Shown: piece after piece, positions 40,831 to 49,782 of the stretch | How the letters are laid out: each line of letters starts with the position of its first letter | How positions within the stretch are numbered: position 1 is the first letter of the stretch | Assembly: GCA_039180675.1 (NCBI GenBank) | Contig: JBCDDC010000004.1 | Coordinates: 124,001-188,000, forward strand | Length of the DNA stretch: 64,000 nt | Source: Thermohalobaculum sp039180675 | GTDB lineage: Bacteria > Pseudomonadota > Alphaproteobacteria > Rhodobacterales > Rhodobacteraceae | Reading direction: 5' to 3' | Notes under the pieces: generated by a model | Database searches by the model: none | Told to the model about the DNA's origin: nothing | What the model saw: the letters and a program-made list of their open reading frames with translations, nothing else | Program-made: the position numbers and the translations under genes

Positions 40831-42105
40831 TTACCGGCGCAGGATCGTGTTTCCGGCATAGACGGCCGAGGGACCGAGTTCCTGCTCAATCCGGATAAGC
40901 TGATTGTACTTCGCGAGACGGTCCGAGCGGGCGAGCGAGCCGGTCTTGATCTGCCCGCAATTCGTCGCCACCGCCAGATCGGCGATCGTCGTGTCCTCGG
41001 TCTCGCCGGAGCGGTGCGACATGACGGCCGTGTAGGTCGCCCGGTGCGCCATATCGACGGCGGCGAGGGTTTCGGTCAGGGTGCCGATCTGGTTGACCTT
41101 CACGAGGATCGAGTTTGCCGTCTTCTGCTTGATCCCGTGCGACAGGCGGTGCGTGTTGGTCACGAAGAGATCGTCGCCGACGAGCTGGCAATCAGCGCCG
41201 ATGGTCTCGGTCAGGATCTGCCAGCCCTCCCAGTCATCCTCGGCCATGCCGTCCTCGATCGAGATGATCGGATAGTCGCCGACGAGCCCGGCGAGGTAGC
41301 TTGCCATCTCCTCCGATGACAGGTTCAGGCCCTCGCCTTTCAGATTGTAGGTGCCGTTCGCGTAGAATTCGGTCGAGGCGGCATCGAGCGCGAGCCAGAC
41401 TTCGACCCCCGGCTTGAAGCCTGCCGCGTCGATCGAGTTCATGATGAAATCGAGCGCTTCCCGTGTCGAGCCAATATCCGGGGCGAAGCCGCCCTCGTCG
41501 CCGACATTGGTATTGTGGCCGGATTTCTTCAGCGCGGTCTTGAGGGTCTGGAAGATCTCAGAACCCCAGCGCACCGCCTCGGCGACGCTTTCCGCACCGA
41601 TCGGCATGACCATGAATTCCTGGATGTCGATCGGGTTGTCCGCATGTTCGCCGCCGTTAACGATGTTCATCATCGGAACCGGAAGGGTACGGGCCGAAAC
41701 GCCGCCGATATAGCGGTAGAGCGGCAGGCCGCGAGAGGCGGCGGCGGCCTTGGCGACCGCGAGCGAAGTGCCGAGGAGCGCATTGGCCCCGAGCTTCGAT
41801 TTGTTGGGCGTGCCGTCTAGGTCGATCATCGTCTTGTCAATGAACTCCTGACGGGTCGCGTCGACGCCGCTCAGCGCCGCGAAGATCGTCTCGTTCACCG
41901 CGCGGCAGGCGAATTGCACGCCCTTGCCGCCGAAGCGGGTGCCGCCGTCGCGCAACTCCACGGCCTCATGGGCGCCGGTCGAGGCGCCCGAGGGCACGGC
42001 GGCGCGGCCGAAGGCGCCATCCTCCAGCGTCACATCGACCTCGACCGTGGGATTGCCGCGGCTGTCAAGGATTTCGCGGGCGGTGAGATCGACGATGGCG
42101 GACAT
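40831..42105 (-). CDS. eno: Enolase
   Basis: A 424-residue phosphopyruvate hydratase of normal length. It begins MSAIVDLTAREILDSRGNPTVEVDVTLEDG and contains VPSGASTGAHEAVELRDG, the Mg-binding ISIEDGMAEDDW and DDLFVTNTHRL, the catalytic ILVKVNQIGTLTET loop and SHRSGETEDTTIADLAVATNCGQIKTGS. It interconverts 2-phosphoglycerate and phosphoenolpyruvate in glycolysis and is also part of the RNA degradosome in many bacteria. ATG 42105 has a GGGAG site upstream; the longer upstream frame is not enolase-like. It is upstream of the FtsB-like and pdh genes on the same strand. Confidence 0.97.
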   Translation of the reverse strand: MSAIVDLTAREILDSRGNPTVEVDVTLEDGAFGRAAVPSGASTGAHEAVELRDGGTRFGGKGVQFACRAVNETIFAALSGVDATRQEFIDKTMIDLDGTPNKSKLGANALLGTSLAVAKAAAASRGLPLYRYIGGVSARTLPVPMMNIVNGGEHADNPIDIQEFMVMPIGAESVAEAVRWGSEIFQTLKTALKKSGHNTNVGDEGGFAPDIGSTREALDFIMNSIDAAGFKPGVEVWLALDAASTEFYANGTYNLKGEGLNLSSEEMASYLAGLVGDYPIISIEDGMAEDDWEGWQILTETIGADCQLVGDDLFVTNTHRLSHGIKQKTANSILVKVNQIGTLTETLAAVDMAHRATYTAVMSHRSGETEDTTIADLAVATNCGQIKTGSLARSDRLAKYNQLIRIEQELGPSAVYAGNTILRR

Positions 42106-42258
42106 GGATGGCTCTCCCGGGACAAGAATGCGCGCGCTTCGCTTACACGGGACGCGGCCGCGGGACAAGGCAGCATCGGCCGGATTGCAGAAGCCGGGGG
42201 GCATCCAGCGTGACCCCTGCGGGGCCACGACTGCCCGCCCGCCCGGCCATGACCGGGC

Positions 42259-43260
42259 TTACTCGTCGAACGCGACCTCCTCGACCAGCTTTACGGCGTC
42301 GGGCCGCCCATCGGCGATCGTGGCGAGCGGCAGGGTATCGCGTTTGAAGCCGCCCCAGCTCTCGACCAGGTTGGAGGGTTTGACCGTCTCGAGCACGGGG
42401 TATTCGGCGTTGATCTCGGCATAGATCCGCTGGCCCTCCTCGGAGGCGAGGAATTCCATCATCCGAAGCGCCTCCTCCCGGTTGGGCGCCGCCCTGGTCA
42501 TTGCCACGCCCGAGATGTTCATATGCGTCCCGCCGGTCTCGGCGAAGGTGGGAAAGACGATACGCACGCTTTCGGCCCATTCTTTCTGTTCCGGGTCCTT
42601 CAGCATCAGCGCCATGTAGTAGGTGTTGCCGATGGCGATGTCGCATTCCCCGGCCCAGATCGCCTTGACCTGGGCGCGCTCGTTGCCCTGGGGCTTGCGG
42701 GCGAGGTTCGATTTCACGCCTTCGAGCCACGATCTGGCGCCGTCGCGCCCGGCATGGGCGGTCACGGCGGAGAAGAGCGCGAGATTGTAGGCGTTGGCGC
42801 CGGAGCGGATGCAGATCCGGCCCTTCCATTTCGGGTCGGCAAGATCTTCGTAAGTCGTCACTTCGCCTTCCTCCACGCGCTCCTTCGAGGCGTAGATGAC
42901 GCGCGCCCGGGAAGTTAGACCGAACCAGTGGCCGTTCGGATCGCGCATCGAGGGGGGCACGTTGCGCGTCAGAAGGTCGGAAGAGACCGGCTGCGTCACG
43001 CCGCCATCGGTCAGGGCCTTGAGCCGGCTGATATCGACGGTCAGGACCAGATCGGCGGGGCTGCGGTCGCCCTCCGCCTGGAGCCGCTCCAGAAGGCCCT
43101 TTCTGAGGAAGACCACATTGGTCCGGATGCCGGTCTTCTCGGTGAATGCCTCGGTCAGCGGCCTGATCAGTTCGGGCTGGCGGTAGGAGTAGATGTTCAC
43201 ATCTGCGATGGCGGGCAGGGCGGTGGCCGCGAGGGCGGCGGCGGCGATCAGAAAACGCAT
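42259..43260 (-). CDS. Iron(III) ABC transporter substrate-binding protein
   Basis: A 333-residue periplasmic binding protein of the FbpA/FutA type. Signal peptide MRFLIAAAALAATALPAIA, then DVNIYSYRQPELIRPLTEAFTEKTGIRTNVVFLRKGLLERLQAEG. Later family segments are DPKWKGRICIRSGANAYNLAL, CDIAIGNTYYMALM and a final NAEYPVLETVKPSN. The tyrosines in GNTYYMAL and in YSYRQP are where iron-binding Tyr residues lie in the family. No permease or ATPase gene accompanies it here, so its partners lie elsewhere. Confidence 0.88.
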   Translation of the reverse strand: MRFLIAAAALAATALPAIADVNIYSYRQPELIRPLTEAFTEKTGIRTNVVFLRKGLLERLQAEGDRSPADLVLTVDISRLKALTDGGVTQPVSSDLLTRNVPPSMRDPNGHWFGLTSRARVIYASKERVEEGEVTTYEDLADPKWKGRICIRSGANAYNLALFSAVTAHAGRDGARSWLEGVKSNLARKPQGNERAQVKAIWAGECDIAIGNTYYMALMLKDPEQKEWAESVRIVFPTFAETGGTHMNISGVAMTRAAPNREEALRMMEFLASEEGQRIYAEINAEYPVLETVKPSNLVESWGGFKRDTLPLATIADGRPDAVKLVEEVAFDE

Positions 43261-43340
43261 GGGGGATCTCCGTGAAACTGCGCCTGCGTCGATTATCCGA
43301 GTGAAACGCTCGGATCAACGACCCGCCTGCCGTGGCGTCC

Positions 43341-44207
43341 TCAAGTCACGGGATTGTCAGCCTTTTCCTCGGTCTTGATCTCGATCCAGAGCGCGTCCAT
43401 TTCGGCAAGGCTGGCGTCGTCCGGCGTGCGGCCGCGGGCGGCGAGGCGGCGTTCGATCTCGCGGAAGCGGCGCTCGAATTTCGCGTTGGTGGAACGGAGT
43501 GCGTTTTCGGGGTCGACCCGGAGATGGCGGGCGAGATTGGCCAGCACGAAGAGCAGGTCGCCGTATTCGTCTTCGATCCGGGCGGGATCGCCGCCGATCT
43601 CGTCGACCAGTTCATGCGCCTCCTCGGTCAGCTTGGCGAGAACATCCCGCGGGTCCGACCAGTCGAAGCCGACCCGGGCGGCGCGCTTGGTGAGCTTGAG
43701 CGCTCGGGTCAGGCCGGAGAGAGAGTGCGGCACACCATCGAGCACGCTGTCGCGCATCGTGCCGGTCTCCGCCCGTTCGGCGGCCTTGATTGCTTCCCAA
43801 TCGACGCTTTCGGGGGCGGCCTTCGCGCCGCCCGGCTCAGTGCCGAAGACATGCGGGTGGCGGCGGAGCATCTTATCCGAGATGCCCCGGACCACGTCCT
43901 GGAAGGTAAAGCTGCCCTCCTCCTCGGCAATGCGTGCGTGGTAGACGACTTGCAGGAGCAGATCGCCAAGCTCGTCACAGATCGCCGGGCGGTCGCCCGC
44001 CTGGATCGCGTCTGCCACCTCGCAGGCTTCTTCGATCGTGTAGGGCGCGATGGTTGCAAAGTCCTGCTCCCGATCCCAGGGGCAGCCATCGGGCGCGCGC
44101 AACCGGGCCATGATCTCGAGGAGCCGCTCGAGGCCGGCGTCGCAGTCAAAGACGAGCGCGTCCGAGGCCGGACGCTCGATGGGGCGGTCAATCGGGTGGT
44201 CCGTCAT
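43341..44207 (-). CDS. mazG: Nucleoside triphosphate pyrophosphohydrolase MazG
   Basis: A 288-residue protein with two tandem MazG domains. The first holds DGCPWDREQDFATIAPYTIEEACEVADAI and ICDELGDLLLQVVYHARIA; the second holds LTEEAHELVDEIG and IEDEYGDLLFVLANLARHL. These are the paired EExxE and DxxxD metal sites. It hydrolyses dNTPs/NTPs to monophosphates and removes aberrant nucleotides. I chose ATG 44207, giving MTDHPIDRP; it overlaps the upstream YdcF-like gene by four bases. The guaA, ydcF-like and mazG genes therefore form one chain. Confidence 0.92.
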   Translation of the reverse strand: MTDHPIDRPIERPASDALVFDCDAGLERLLEIMARLRAPDGCPWDREQDFATIAPYTIEEACEVADAIQAGDRPAICDELGDLLLQVVYHARIAEEEGSFTFQDVVRGISDKMLRRHPHVFGTEPGGAKAAPESVDWEAIKAAERAETGTMRDSVLDGVPHSLSGLTRALKLTKRAARVGFDWSDPRDVLAKLTEEAHELVDEIGGDPARIEDEYGDLLFVLANLARHLRVDPENALRSTNAKFERRFREIERRLAARGRTPDDASLAEMDALWIEIKTEEKADNPVT

Positions 44208-44878
44208 CGGATCCTCTCCATCCGTTCGGCATCGCTGTAGCCCAGAATGCCCAGGCCCTGCCAGCCGGCGGCCTTGAGGATGTTGAACCACCAGGCGAGC
44301 GCTTCGCGGTTGTGGACATAGGCCCGCCTCAGCCAGTGGTCATAGCGCTGGCCGTCGGCGGCGATCAGGGCGGTGTCGCCGCGCCCGAAGAGCGCGCTTA
44401 GCCAGGACGCGCGGTAGAGGTGGAAGGGGTCAGTGACGATGGCGAGGTTCGTGGCGCCCGCCCCTTCGGCGATCGGGTAGGAGAACAGCAGGTTCTGGAA
44501 GGTCGAGATCGCCCGCTCCTCGGCGATCAATTGCTCCGGTGCCGCACCGTAGCTGAGCGCGAGGCGGCGCATCAGCTCACCCTGCGAGAGGTTCCTGTTG
44601 CGCGGACCCCGACCGCCGGAGAGAATCAGGAGCTCCGCCTTTCCGTCGGCCAGAAGACGCACGCCAGCGGCGACCCGGCGGCGCGAGGAATAGGAGAGCA
44701 TCCCATCCGGGTCGATCCCGCCGCCCAGGATAATCGCGGCGTCCACCGGGTGCGCGAGAGAGGCGCCTTCCTGATGGGCCATCCGCATCTGCGACGAGGC
44801 AATCACGACCGCCACTACGGTCGCCGCTTGAACCAGGAGAGCGAATGCGCCGAGGACGAGCGCAAGGCGCAGGATCAT
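44204..44878 (-). CDS. YdcF-like DUF218 membrane protein
   Basis: A 224-residue DUF218 (YdcF/SanA) protein. An N-terminal membrane helix (LALVLGAFALLVQAATVVAVVIA) is followed by the DUF218 core: AAIILGGGIDPDGMLSYSSRRRVAAGVRLL, LILSGGRGPRN, ERAISTFQNLLFS and LAIVTDPFHLYRASWL. The family is linked to envelope functions, possibly lipid carrier recycling, without a proven reaction. ATG 44878 overlaps the guaA stop by four bases (ATGA). Confidence 0.85.
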   Translation of the reverse strand: MILRLALVLGAFALLVQAATVVAVVIASSQMRMAHQEGASLAHPVDAAIILGGGIDPDGMLSYSSRRRVAAGVRLLADGKAELLILSGGRGPRNRNLSQGELMRRLALSYGAAPEQLIAEERAISTFQNLLFSYPIAEGAGATNLAIVTDPFHLYRASWLSALFGRGDTALIAADGQRYDHWLRRAYVHNREALAWWFNILKAAGWQGLGILGYSDAERMERIR

Positions 44879-46431
44879 TCCCACTCGATCGTGCCCGGGG
44901 GCTTCGAGGTAATGTCGTAGGTGACCCGGTTGATCCCGCGCACCTCGTTGATGATGCGGTTCGCGGTCCGGCCCAGAAAATCGTGGGGAAACGGGTAGTA
45001 ATCGGCCGTCATACCGTCGACCGAGGTCACGGCGCGGAGCGCGCAGACATAATCATAGGTCCGCCCGTCGCCCATGACGCCAACGGTACGGACGGGCAGG
45101 AGAACGGCGAAAGCCTGCCAGATCTCATCGTAAAGCCCGGCCTGGCGGATCTCGTCGAGATAGATCACGTCGGCGGCGCGCAGGATGTCGAGTTTCTCCG
45201 CCGTGATCTCGCCCGGGCAGCGGATCGCGAGACCTGGGCCTGGGAAGGGGTGCCGCCCGATGAAGGCCTCCGGCAGGCCGAGCTCGCGGCCGAGCGCGCG
45301 CACCTCATCCTTGAACAGCTCGCGAAGCGGCTCGACCAGACCCATGTTCATCCGCTCCGGCAGGCCACCGACATTGTGGTGCGATTTGATGGTGACCGAT
45401 GGGCCGCCAGAGAAGCTGACGGACTCGATCACATCCGGGTAGAGCGTGCCCTGGGCCAGAAACTTCGCGCCGCCGATGGCGTTCGCGTGCTTCTCGAAGA
45501 CGTCGATGAAGAGCTTGCCGATGGTCTTGCGCTTCTCTTCCGGGTCGGTGACGCCTGCGAGCGCGTCGAGGAAGAGGTCGGTCTCGTCGGCATGGATCAG
45601 TGGGATGTTGTAGTGGTCACGGAAGAGGGTCACCACCTGCTCCGCCTCGCCCGCGCGCATCATGCCCGTGTCGACGAAGACGCAGGTGAGCTGGTCGCCG
45701 ATCGCCTCATGTATCAGAACCGCGGCGACGGAGCTGTCGACCCCGCCGGAGAGGCCGCAGATCACCTTCTCGTCGCCGACCTGAGCGCGGATCTCGCGGA
45801 TCGCCTCGTCGCGATAGGCGGCCATGGTCCAGTCGCCCTTCATGCCTGCGATCTCGTGGGTGAAGTTTCTCAGCATCTGCGCGCCCTCGGGCGTGTGATG
45901 CACCTCCGGATGGAACATCAGGCCGTAGAAGTTGCGGGCTGGGTCGGCGAGCACGGCGCAGGGTGCGTTGGGCGAGGCGCCCTCGACGCGGAAACCCGGC
46001 GGCAGTTCGGTGACCCGGTCGCCGTGGGACATCCAGACCTCGTAGCGGCTGCCCGCGATCCCGGTCATCAGGTCGGAGGAGGCTGACATCTCGACCGTGG
46101 CCCGGCCGAACTCGCGGTGATGCCCGCCCTCGGCCTTGCCGCCCAACTGGTGGACCATCACCATCTGACCATAGCAGATGCCGAGCACGGGGACGCCAAG
46201 CTCGAAGATCTCGGGTGCTGCCCGCGGGCTGCCCTCATCCTCGACGCTGGCGGGTCCGCCGGAGAGGATCACGGCCTTTGGTTTCAGGGTGTCGAGGAGC
46301 GCTTTGTCGACCGACTGAAAGGGGTGGATTTCGCAGTAGATGCTGCTCTCACGCAGGCGCCGGGCAATGAGCTGGGTCACCTGGCTGCCGAAATCGACGA
46401 TCAGGCAGGTCTCGTGCTGGGGGGTGGTCAT
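44875..46431 (-). CDS. guaA: GMP synthase (glutamine-hydrolysing)
   Basis: A 518-residue two-domain enzyme. The glutaminase domain has Cys86 in LGICYGQ and the His/Glu pair in FHPEVHHTPEG. The ATP pyrophosphatase domain has the P-loop GLSGGVDSSVAAVLIH near residue 225. The C-terminal dimerisation domain ends in YDITSKPPGTIEWE. It aminates XMP to GMP, following GuaB in the pathway. ATG 46431 gives MTTPQHETCLIVDFGSQ, the normal start; the longer frame upstream is not family-like. Confidence 0.97.
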   Translation of the reverse strand: MTTPQHETCLIVDFGSQVTQLIARRLRESSIYCEIHPFQSVDKALLDTLKPKAVILSGGPASVEDEGSPRAAPEIFELGVPVLGICYGQMVMVHQLGGKAEGGHHREFGRATVEMSASSDLMTGIAGSRYEVWMSHGDRVTELPPGFRVEGASPNAPCAVLADPARNFYGLMFHPEVHHTPEGAQMLRNFTHEIAGMKGDWTMAAYRDEAIREIRAQVGDEKVICGLSGGVDSSVAAVLIHEAIGDQLTCVFVDTGMMRAGEAEQVVTLFRDHYNIPLIHADETDLFLDALAGVTDPEEKRKTIGKLFIDVFEKHANAIGGAKFLAQGTLYPDVIESVSFSGGPSVTIKSHHNVGGLPERMNMGLVEPLRELFKDEVRALGRELGLPEAFIGRHPFPGPGLAIRCPGEITAEKLDILRAADVIYLDEIRQAGLYDEIWQAFAVLLPVRTVGVMGDGRTYDYVCALRAVTSVDGMTADYYPFPHDFLGRTANRIINEVRGINRVTYDITSKPPGTIEWE

Positions 46432-46601
46432 GAAACGCGCTCTCCGAACCTCTGGCCTCTCTATAGGAGTGGCGGATGCCCCTGTCCACGCCCCGAGGAT
46501 GTCGCATTGGGACACGGGAGGGGCGAAATCCTTCCCGACGCAAGCGGGCCGCGCGGCTACATGGAAATGAACGGAAGAACGATGCCGGAATGGAGCAGAC
46601 C

Positions 46602-48155
46602 ATGAACGAAGCGGCAGACGCAGGCGGAGGGCGCCGCCGGGGGCGCGGAGGCGGCGGCGCCGCGCGCCGGGCCGAGCGGACGGCGGTGCGGGTCGAGGCT
46701 GCGAAGTTCATCGAACGCAAGATCCCGAATTTCGAGGTCCTCAGCGACGATGCGCTTGAGATCATCGAGGCCAATGCTGAGCAGGTGCTTGAGGAGATCG
46801 GCGTGAATTTCGTCGAGAACCCGGGTGCGCTGGACCGCTGGCGCGAGGCCGGGGCCGATGTCGAGGGAGAGCGTGTCCGCCTGCCAAAGGGGCTCGCCCG
46901 CAAGCTCTGCTCCACCGCGCCGTCGCGTTTCACACAGGCCGCCCGCAACCCAGAGCGCAATGTTGAGATCGGCGGCAAGTCGATGGTCATGGCGCCGGTC
47001 TACGGCCCGCCGTTCTTCCGCGACCTCGAAGGTGGCCGACGCTATGCGACCATGGAGGACTTCCAGACGCTGGTGAAGCTCGGCTATATGTCGAAGTTCC
47101 TGCACCACTCAGGCGGCACTGTTTGCGAGCCGACCGATGTGGCGGTGAACAAGCGCCACTATGACATGCTCTACGCGCATATGAGCCTGAGCGACAAGCC
47201 GTTCATGGCCTCGGTTACCGCGCCGGAACGGGCGGCCGATTCGGTGGAGATGAGCAAGATCCTGTTCGGCGGCAGCTTGCCGGAGGATCCGGTCACCACG
47301 TCGCTGATCAACATCAATTCGCCGCTCACCTATGACGGGATCATGATGGGCGCGATGGAGGAATTGGCCGCGGCGGGCCAGGCCTGCATCGTCTCGCCCT
47401 TTATCGTAGGTGGCGCGATGGCGCCGGTCTCGGTTGCGGGCACGCTGACCCAGGTGCTGGCGGAGATCTTGGCGGGGGTGGCTTACAATCAGCTCATCAA
47501 GCCGGGCGCGCCGGTGATCGCGGGAGCCTTCGTGACCTCGATCGACATGAACTCGGGCGCGCCGACCATGGGAACGCCGGAGGCGAGCCAGATCCTATTC
47601 GGCGCAGGCCAATTGGTGCGGCGGCTGGGGCTGCCCTATCGCTCCGGCGGATCGCTCTGCACGTCGAAGCTTCCGGATGCGCAGGCGGCTTATGAGACCG
47701 CGAACACGCTGAATGCTGCGCTTCTGGGTGGAGTGAACTTCATGCTCCACTCCTGCGGCTGGCTGGAGGGTGGGCTGGTGTCCTGCCCCGAGAAATTCGT
47801 GATGGATGCGGATCAGCTCGGCGTTCTGCACAAGCTGGCCGAGGGCGTCGAAATCGACGAGAACGCGCAGGCGATGGATGCGATCCGCGAGGTCGGGCCC
47901 GGCGGGCATTATCTCGGTTGCGCCCACACACAGGCGAATTTCCAGACCGCATTCTGGCGCTCGGGCGTGATGGACTACAAGCCCTTCGAGACCTGGAGCG
48001 AGGAGGGCGGGCGCGACAGCTTCACGCTTGCCAATGCCAAGATGCGCCAGATGCTGAACGAGTATCAGGCCCCGGCGCTCGACCCCGCGATCGACGAGGA
48101 ACTCAAGGCCTACATCGCCGCCCGCAAGGACGCTGTGCCTGACGCGTTCACCTGA
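46602..48155 (+). CDS. MttB-superfamily methyltransferase (non-pyrrolysine)
   Basis: A 517-residue protein of the trimethylamine methyltransferase (MttB) superfamily. Supporting segments are VLSDDALEIIEANAEQVLEEIGVNF, SKFLHHSGGTVCEPTDV, NINSPLTYDGIMMGAMEELAAAG and SGGSLCTSKLPDAQAAYETA. There is no in-frame TAG, so it is a non-pyrrolysine member; some of these demethylate glycine betaine (MtgB) or related quaternary amines. The N-terminus carries an Arg/Gly-rich extension (GGGRRRGRGGGGAARRAERT). ATG 46602 has a GGAG site. The matching corrinoid methyl acceptor gene is not nearby; the likely partner methyltransferase is at 19614. Confidence 0.85.
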   Translation: MNEAADAGGGRRRGRGGGGAARRAERTAVRVEAAKFIERKIPNFEVLSDDALEIIEANAEQVLEEIGVNFVENPGALDRWREAGADVEGERVRLPKGLARKLCSTAPSRFTQAARNPERNVEIGGKSMVMAPVYGPPFFRDLEGGRRYATMEDFQTLVKLGYMSKFLHHSGGTVCEPTDVAVNKRHYDMLYAHMSLSDKPFMASVTAPERAADSVEMSKILFGGSLPEDPVTTSLININSPLTYDGIMMGAMEELAAAGQACIVSPFIVGGAMAPVSVAGTLTQVLAEILAGVAYNQLIKPGAPVIAGAFVTSIDMNSGAPTMGTPEASQILFGAGQLVRRLGLPYRSGGSLCTSKLPDAQAAYETANTLNAALLGGVNFMLHSCGWLEGGLVSCPEKFVMDADQLGVLHKLAEGVEIDENAQAMDAIREVGPGGHYLGCAHTQANFQTAFWRSGVMDYKPFETWSEEGGRDSFTLANAKMRQMLNEYQAPALDPAIDEELKAYIAARKDAVPDAFT

Positions 48156-48439
48156 GCCGCCTCGGCCAGCAGGGCGGAGAGCACCTGGACGTGATAGGCG
48201 GGGCGGTAGCCCGGTGCCTTTGCCCGCCGGGCTGCCTCGCATTTCGCCTCCGCCTCGGTCAGACGGTTGATGATGGCCTTGGCCGAGCTTTCCTGGACCC
48301 CCGGCAATGCGCCGCGCAGATCGCGGGCGCGGCGATACATGCGCGCGCCGGTTCGCGCCGTCCTCACCAGAAGCCGGGGCCGGATCATGTTCGCCAGATC
48401 GGTAGGGTTGGTTGTTGGGTCTGAAGCAAGATCAAACAT
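48110..48439 (-). CDS. DUF6477 family protein
   Basis: A 109-residue basic helical protein (MFDLASDPTTNPTDLANMIRPRLLVRTARTGARMYRRARDLRGAL, then AKAIINRLTEAEAKCEAARRAKAPGYRPAYHVQVLSALLAEA) matching the DUF6477 family of Rhodobacterales, of unknown function. ATG 48439 has a CGGAGG site. Its 3' end overlaps the end of the convergent MttB-like gene by 46 bases. It is divergent from the DUF6456 gene, with which I recall it being frequently paired, and they may share a control region. Confidence 0.75.
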   Translation of the reverse strand: MFDLASDPTTNPTDLANMIRPRLLVRTARTGARMYRRARDLRGALPGVQESSAKAIINRLTEAEAKCEAARRAKAPGYRPAYHVQVLSALLAEAAQVNASGTASLRAAM

Positions 48440-48556
48440 GGTTGCACCTCCGTTCGCCGGAGAAAGTCTGTGCCGCGGGGGCCGCGCGTTGCGCCTCGGC
48501 GCCCCCGATCGCACGCCGCCGGGAACATTAGCGAACTGAAAATCATTCCTAACAGA

Positions 48557-48601
48557 TTCTAAACAAACCGCTTTTTCGAGATCTTAAGAAGCTGTTTAGA
48601 A
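48557..48601. promoter_or_regulatory. AT-rich control region with dyad between DUF6477 and DUF6456 genes
   Basis: TTCTAAACA (48557-48565) and TGTTTAGAA (48593-48601) are perfect complements 27 bases apart in the AT-richest stretch around. Between and over them are CtrA-like half-site pairs: TTAA-N7-TTTA at 48584-48598, and on the other strand TTTA-N7-TTAG. CtrA control of the downstream gene is possible. Confidence 0.4.
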
Positions 48602-48665
48602 CTGGGGGATAGTTACGTTTTTAATTAAAATTGATCTCAGAATGAGGTGGTGGGAAGTGACAAAA

Positions 48666-49763
48666 ATGGATGACGTACTGGAGACCTGCAGACAGCGTGC
48701 CGAGGTGATGTTTCCGCAGGACGGCGGCGCATGCTCGCCCGGCGATGCGGCGCTTTATCTGGCGCATACCGGGGAGGGAGCCAGCTTGCGCTCGCTCGCC
48801 GAAGCGTCGGGCACGCACCCGTCGACCGTGATGCGTGCGGTGCGCCGGGTGGAGGATAAGCGGGACGATCCGCTGGTCGACCGGCTGCTCGACGATTTCG
48901 AGGAGGCGGCGAAGAGCGCGCCCGCAAAGATCAGGCCTCTGGACGATGCGTCGTTGCTGCGCGACGCAAAGCGCTTCCTGCGCCGTCTCTGTGAGCCGGG
49001 TTCCTTCCTGCTGATTGCGTCTGGGGCCGAGAAGGCCGGGATCTTCTGCTCTGCGAACGAGCATCGCAAGCCAATCGCGATGATGCCGGTCGCGCTCGCG
49101 GCCGAGTTCGTGCGCCACGACTGGATCCGGTCGGAGAAGCGCGGCACCGCATCGGTGATCTACCGGGTGAGCGATACCGGGCGAAAGCACCTGCGCCGCG
49201 CTCTGGCCGAGGAGGCCTCGGCCCGCACCCCGATGGGTTTCGCCGATGCGCAGACTCCTTTTCAGGCGCAGCACCGGCTGGAAGGTGAGCGTGTTTTCAT
49301 GAACAAAACCACCGGCGCGCACGAGACGATCCGGGTCAATCTCGCCGAATCTCCCCTTGGCTGGCTGTCACGCCGCAAAGGGTCCGACGGGCAGCCGTTT
49401 CTGAGCCCCGATGAGGTCGAGGCGGGCGAGCGGCTCTGTTCGGATTTCGAGCTTGCGAACATCGGCCCGCAGGTCGGTCAGGATTGGCGCAAGTTCCTCA
49501 CGCCTGGCGACCGGCTGTCGGGCTCGCCGCGACCGGCCGAGCCGGGTGACGGCGCGATGATGGCGCGCGATAGGGTCTCTGCCGCGCTCTCCGCGCTCGG
49601 CATGGGTCTTGCCGATATCGCCTTCCGGGTCTGTTGCTTCCATGAGGGGCTCGAGGCCTGTGAGCGGCGCATGGGATGGTCGGCACGTTCGGGCAAAGTT
49701 GTTCTTAAGATCGCCCTGCAACGCCTTGCAGATCATTATGGAATCATGCGCGTGAAGCTCTGA
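48666..49763 (+). CDS. DUF6456 helix-turn-helix protein, candidate GTA activator (GafA-like)
   Basis: A 365-residue predicted DNA-binding protein. The N-terminal part holds a helix-turn-helix: ASLRSLAEASGTHPSTVMRAVRRVEDKRDDPLVDRLLDDFE, near residues 37-77. The C-terminal part (ESPLGWLSRRKGSDGQPFLSPDEVEAGERLCSDFELANIGPQV to HYGIMRVKL) is DUF6456. GafA, the direct activator of the GTA promoter in R. capsulatus, has as I recall an N-terminal DNA-binding region and a C-terminal part of this type. The start is uncertain: ATG 48642, GTG 48657 (GAGGTGG six bases upstream) and ATG 48666 are all in frame. The identity with GafA is an inference. Confidence 0.65.
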   Translation: MDDVLETCRQRAEVMFPQDGGACSPGDAALYLAHTGEGASLRSLAEASGTHPSTVMRAVRRVEDKRDDPLVDRLLDDFEEAAKSAPAKIRPLDDASLLRDAKRFLRRLCEPGSFLLIASGAEKAGIFCSANEHRKPIAMMPVALAAEFVRHDWIRSEKRGTASVIYRVSDTGRKHLRRALAEEASARTPMGFADAQTPFQAQHRLEGERVFMNKTTGAHETIRVNLAESPLGWLSRRKGSDGQPFLSPDEVEAGERLCSDFELANIGPQVGQDWRKFLTPGDRLSGSPRPAEPGDGAMMARDRVSAALSALGMGLADIAFRVCCFHEGLEACERRMGWSARSGKVVLKIALQRLADHYGIMRVKL

Positions 49764-49782
49764 TCTCCAACCGCCGGGCCGG

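Noticed and set aside
46602..48155. Pyrrolysine-containing MttB
   Set aside because: The reading frame contains no internal TAG codon and no pyl genes are present, so it is the non-pyrrolysine type.
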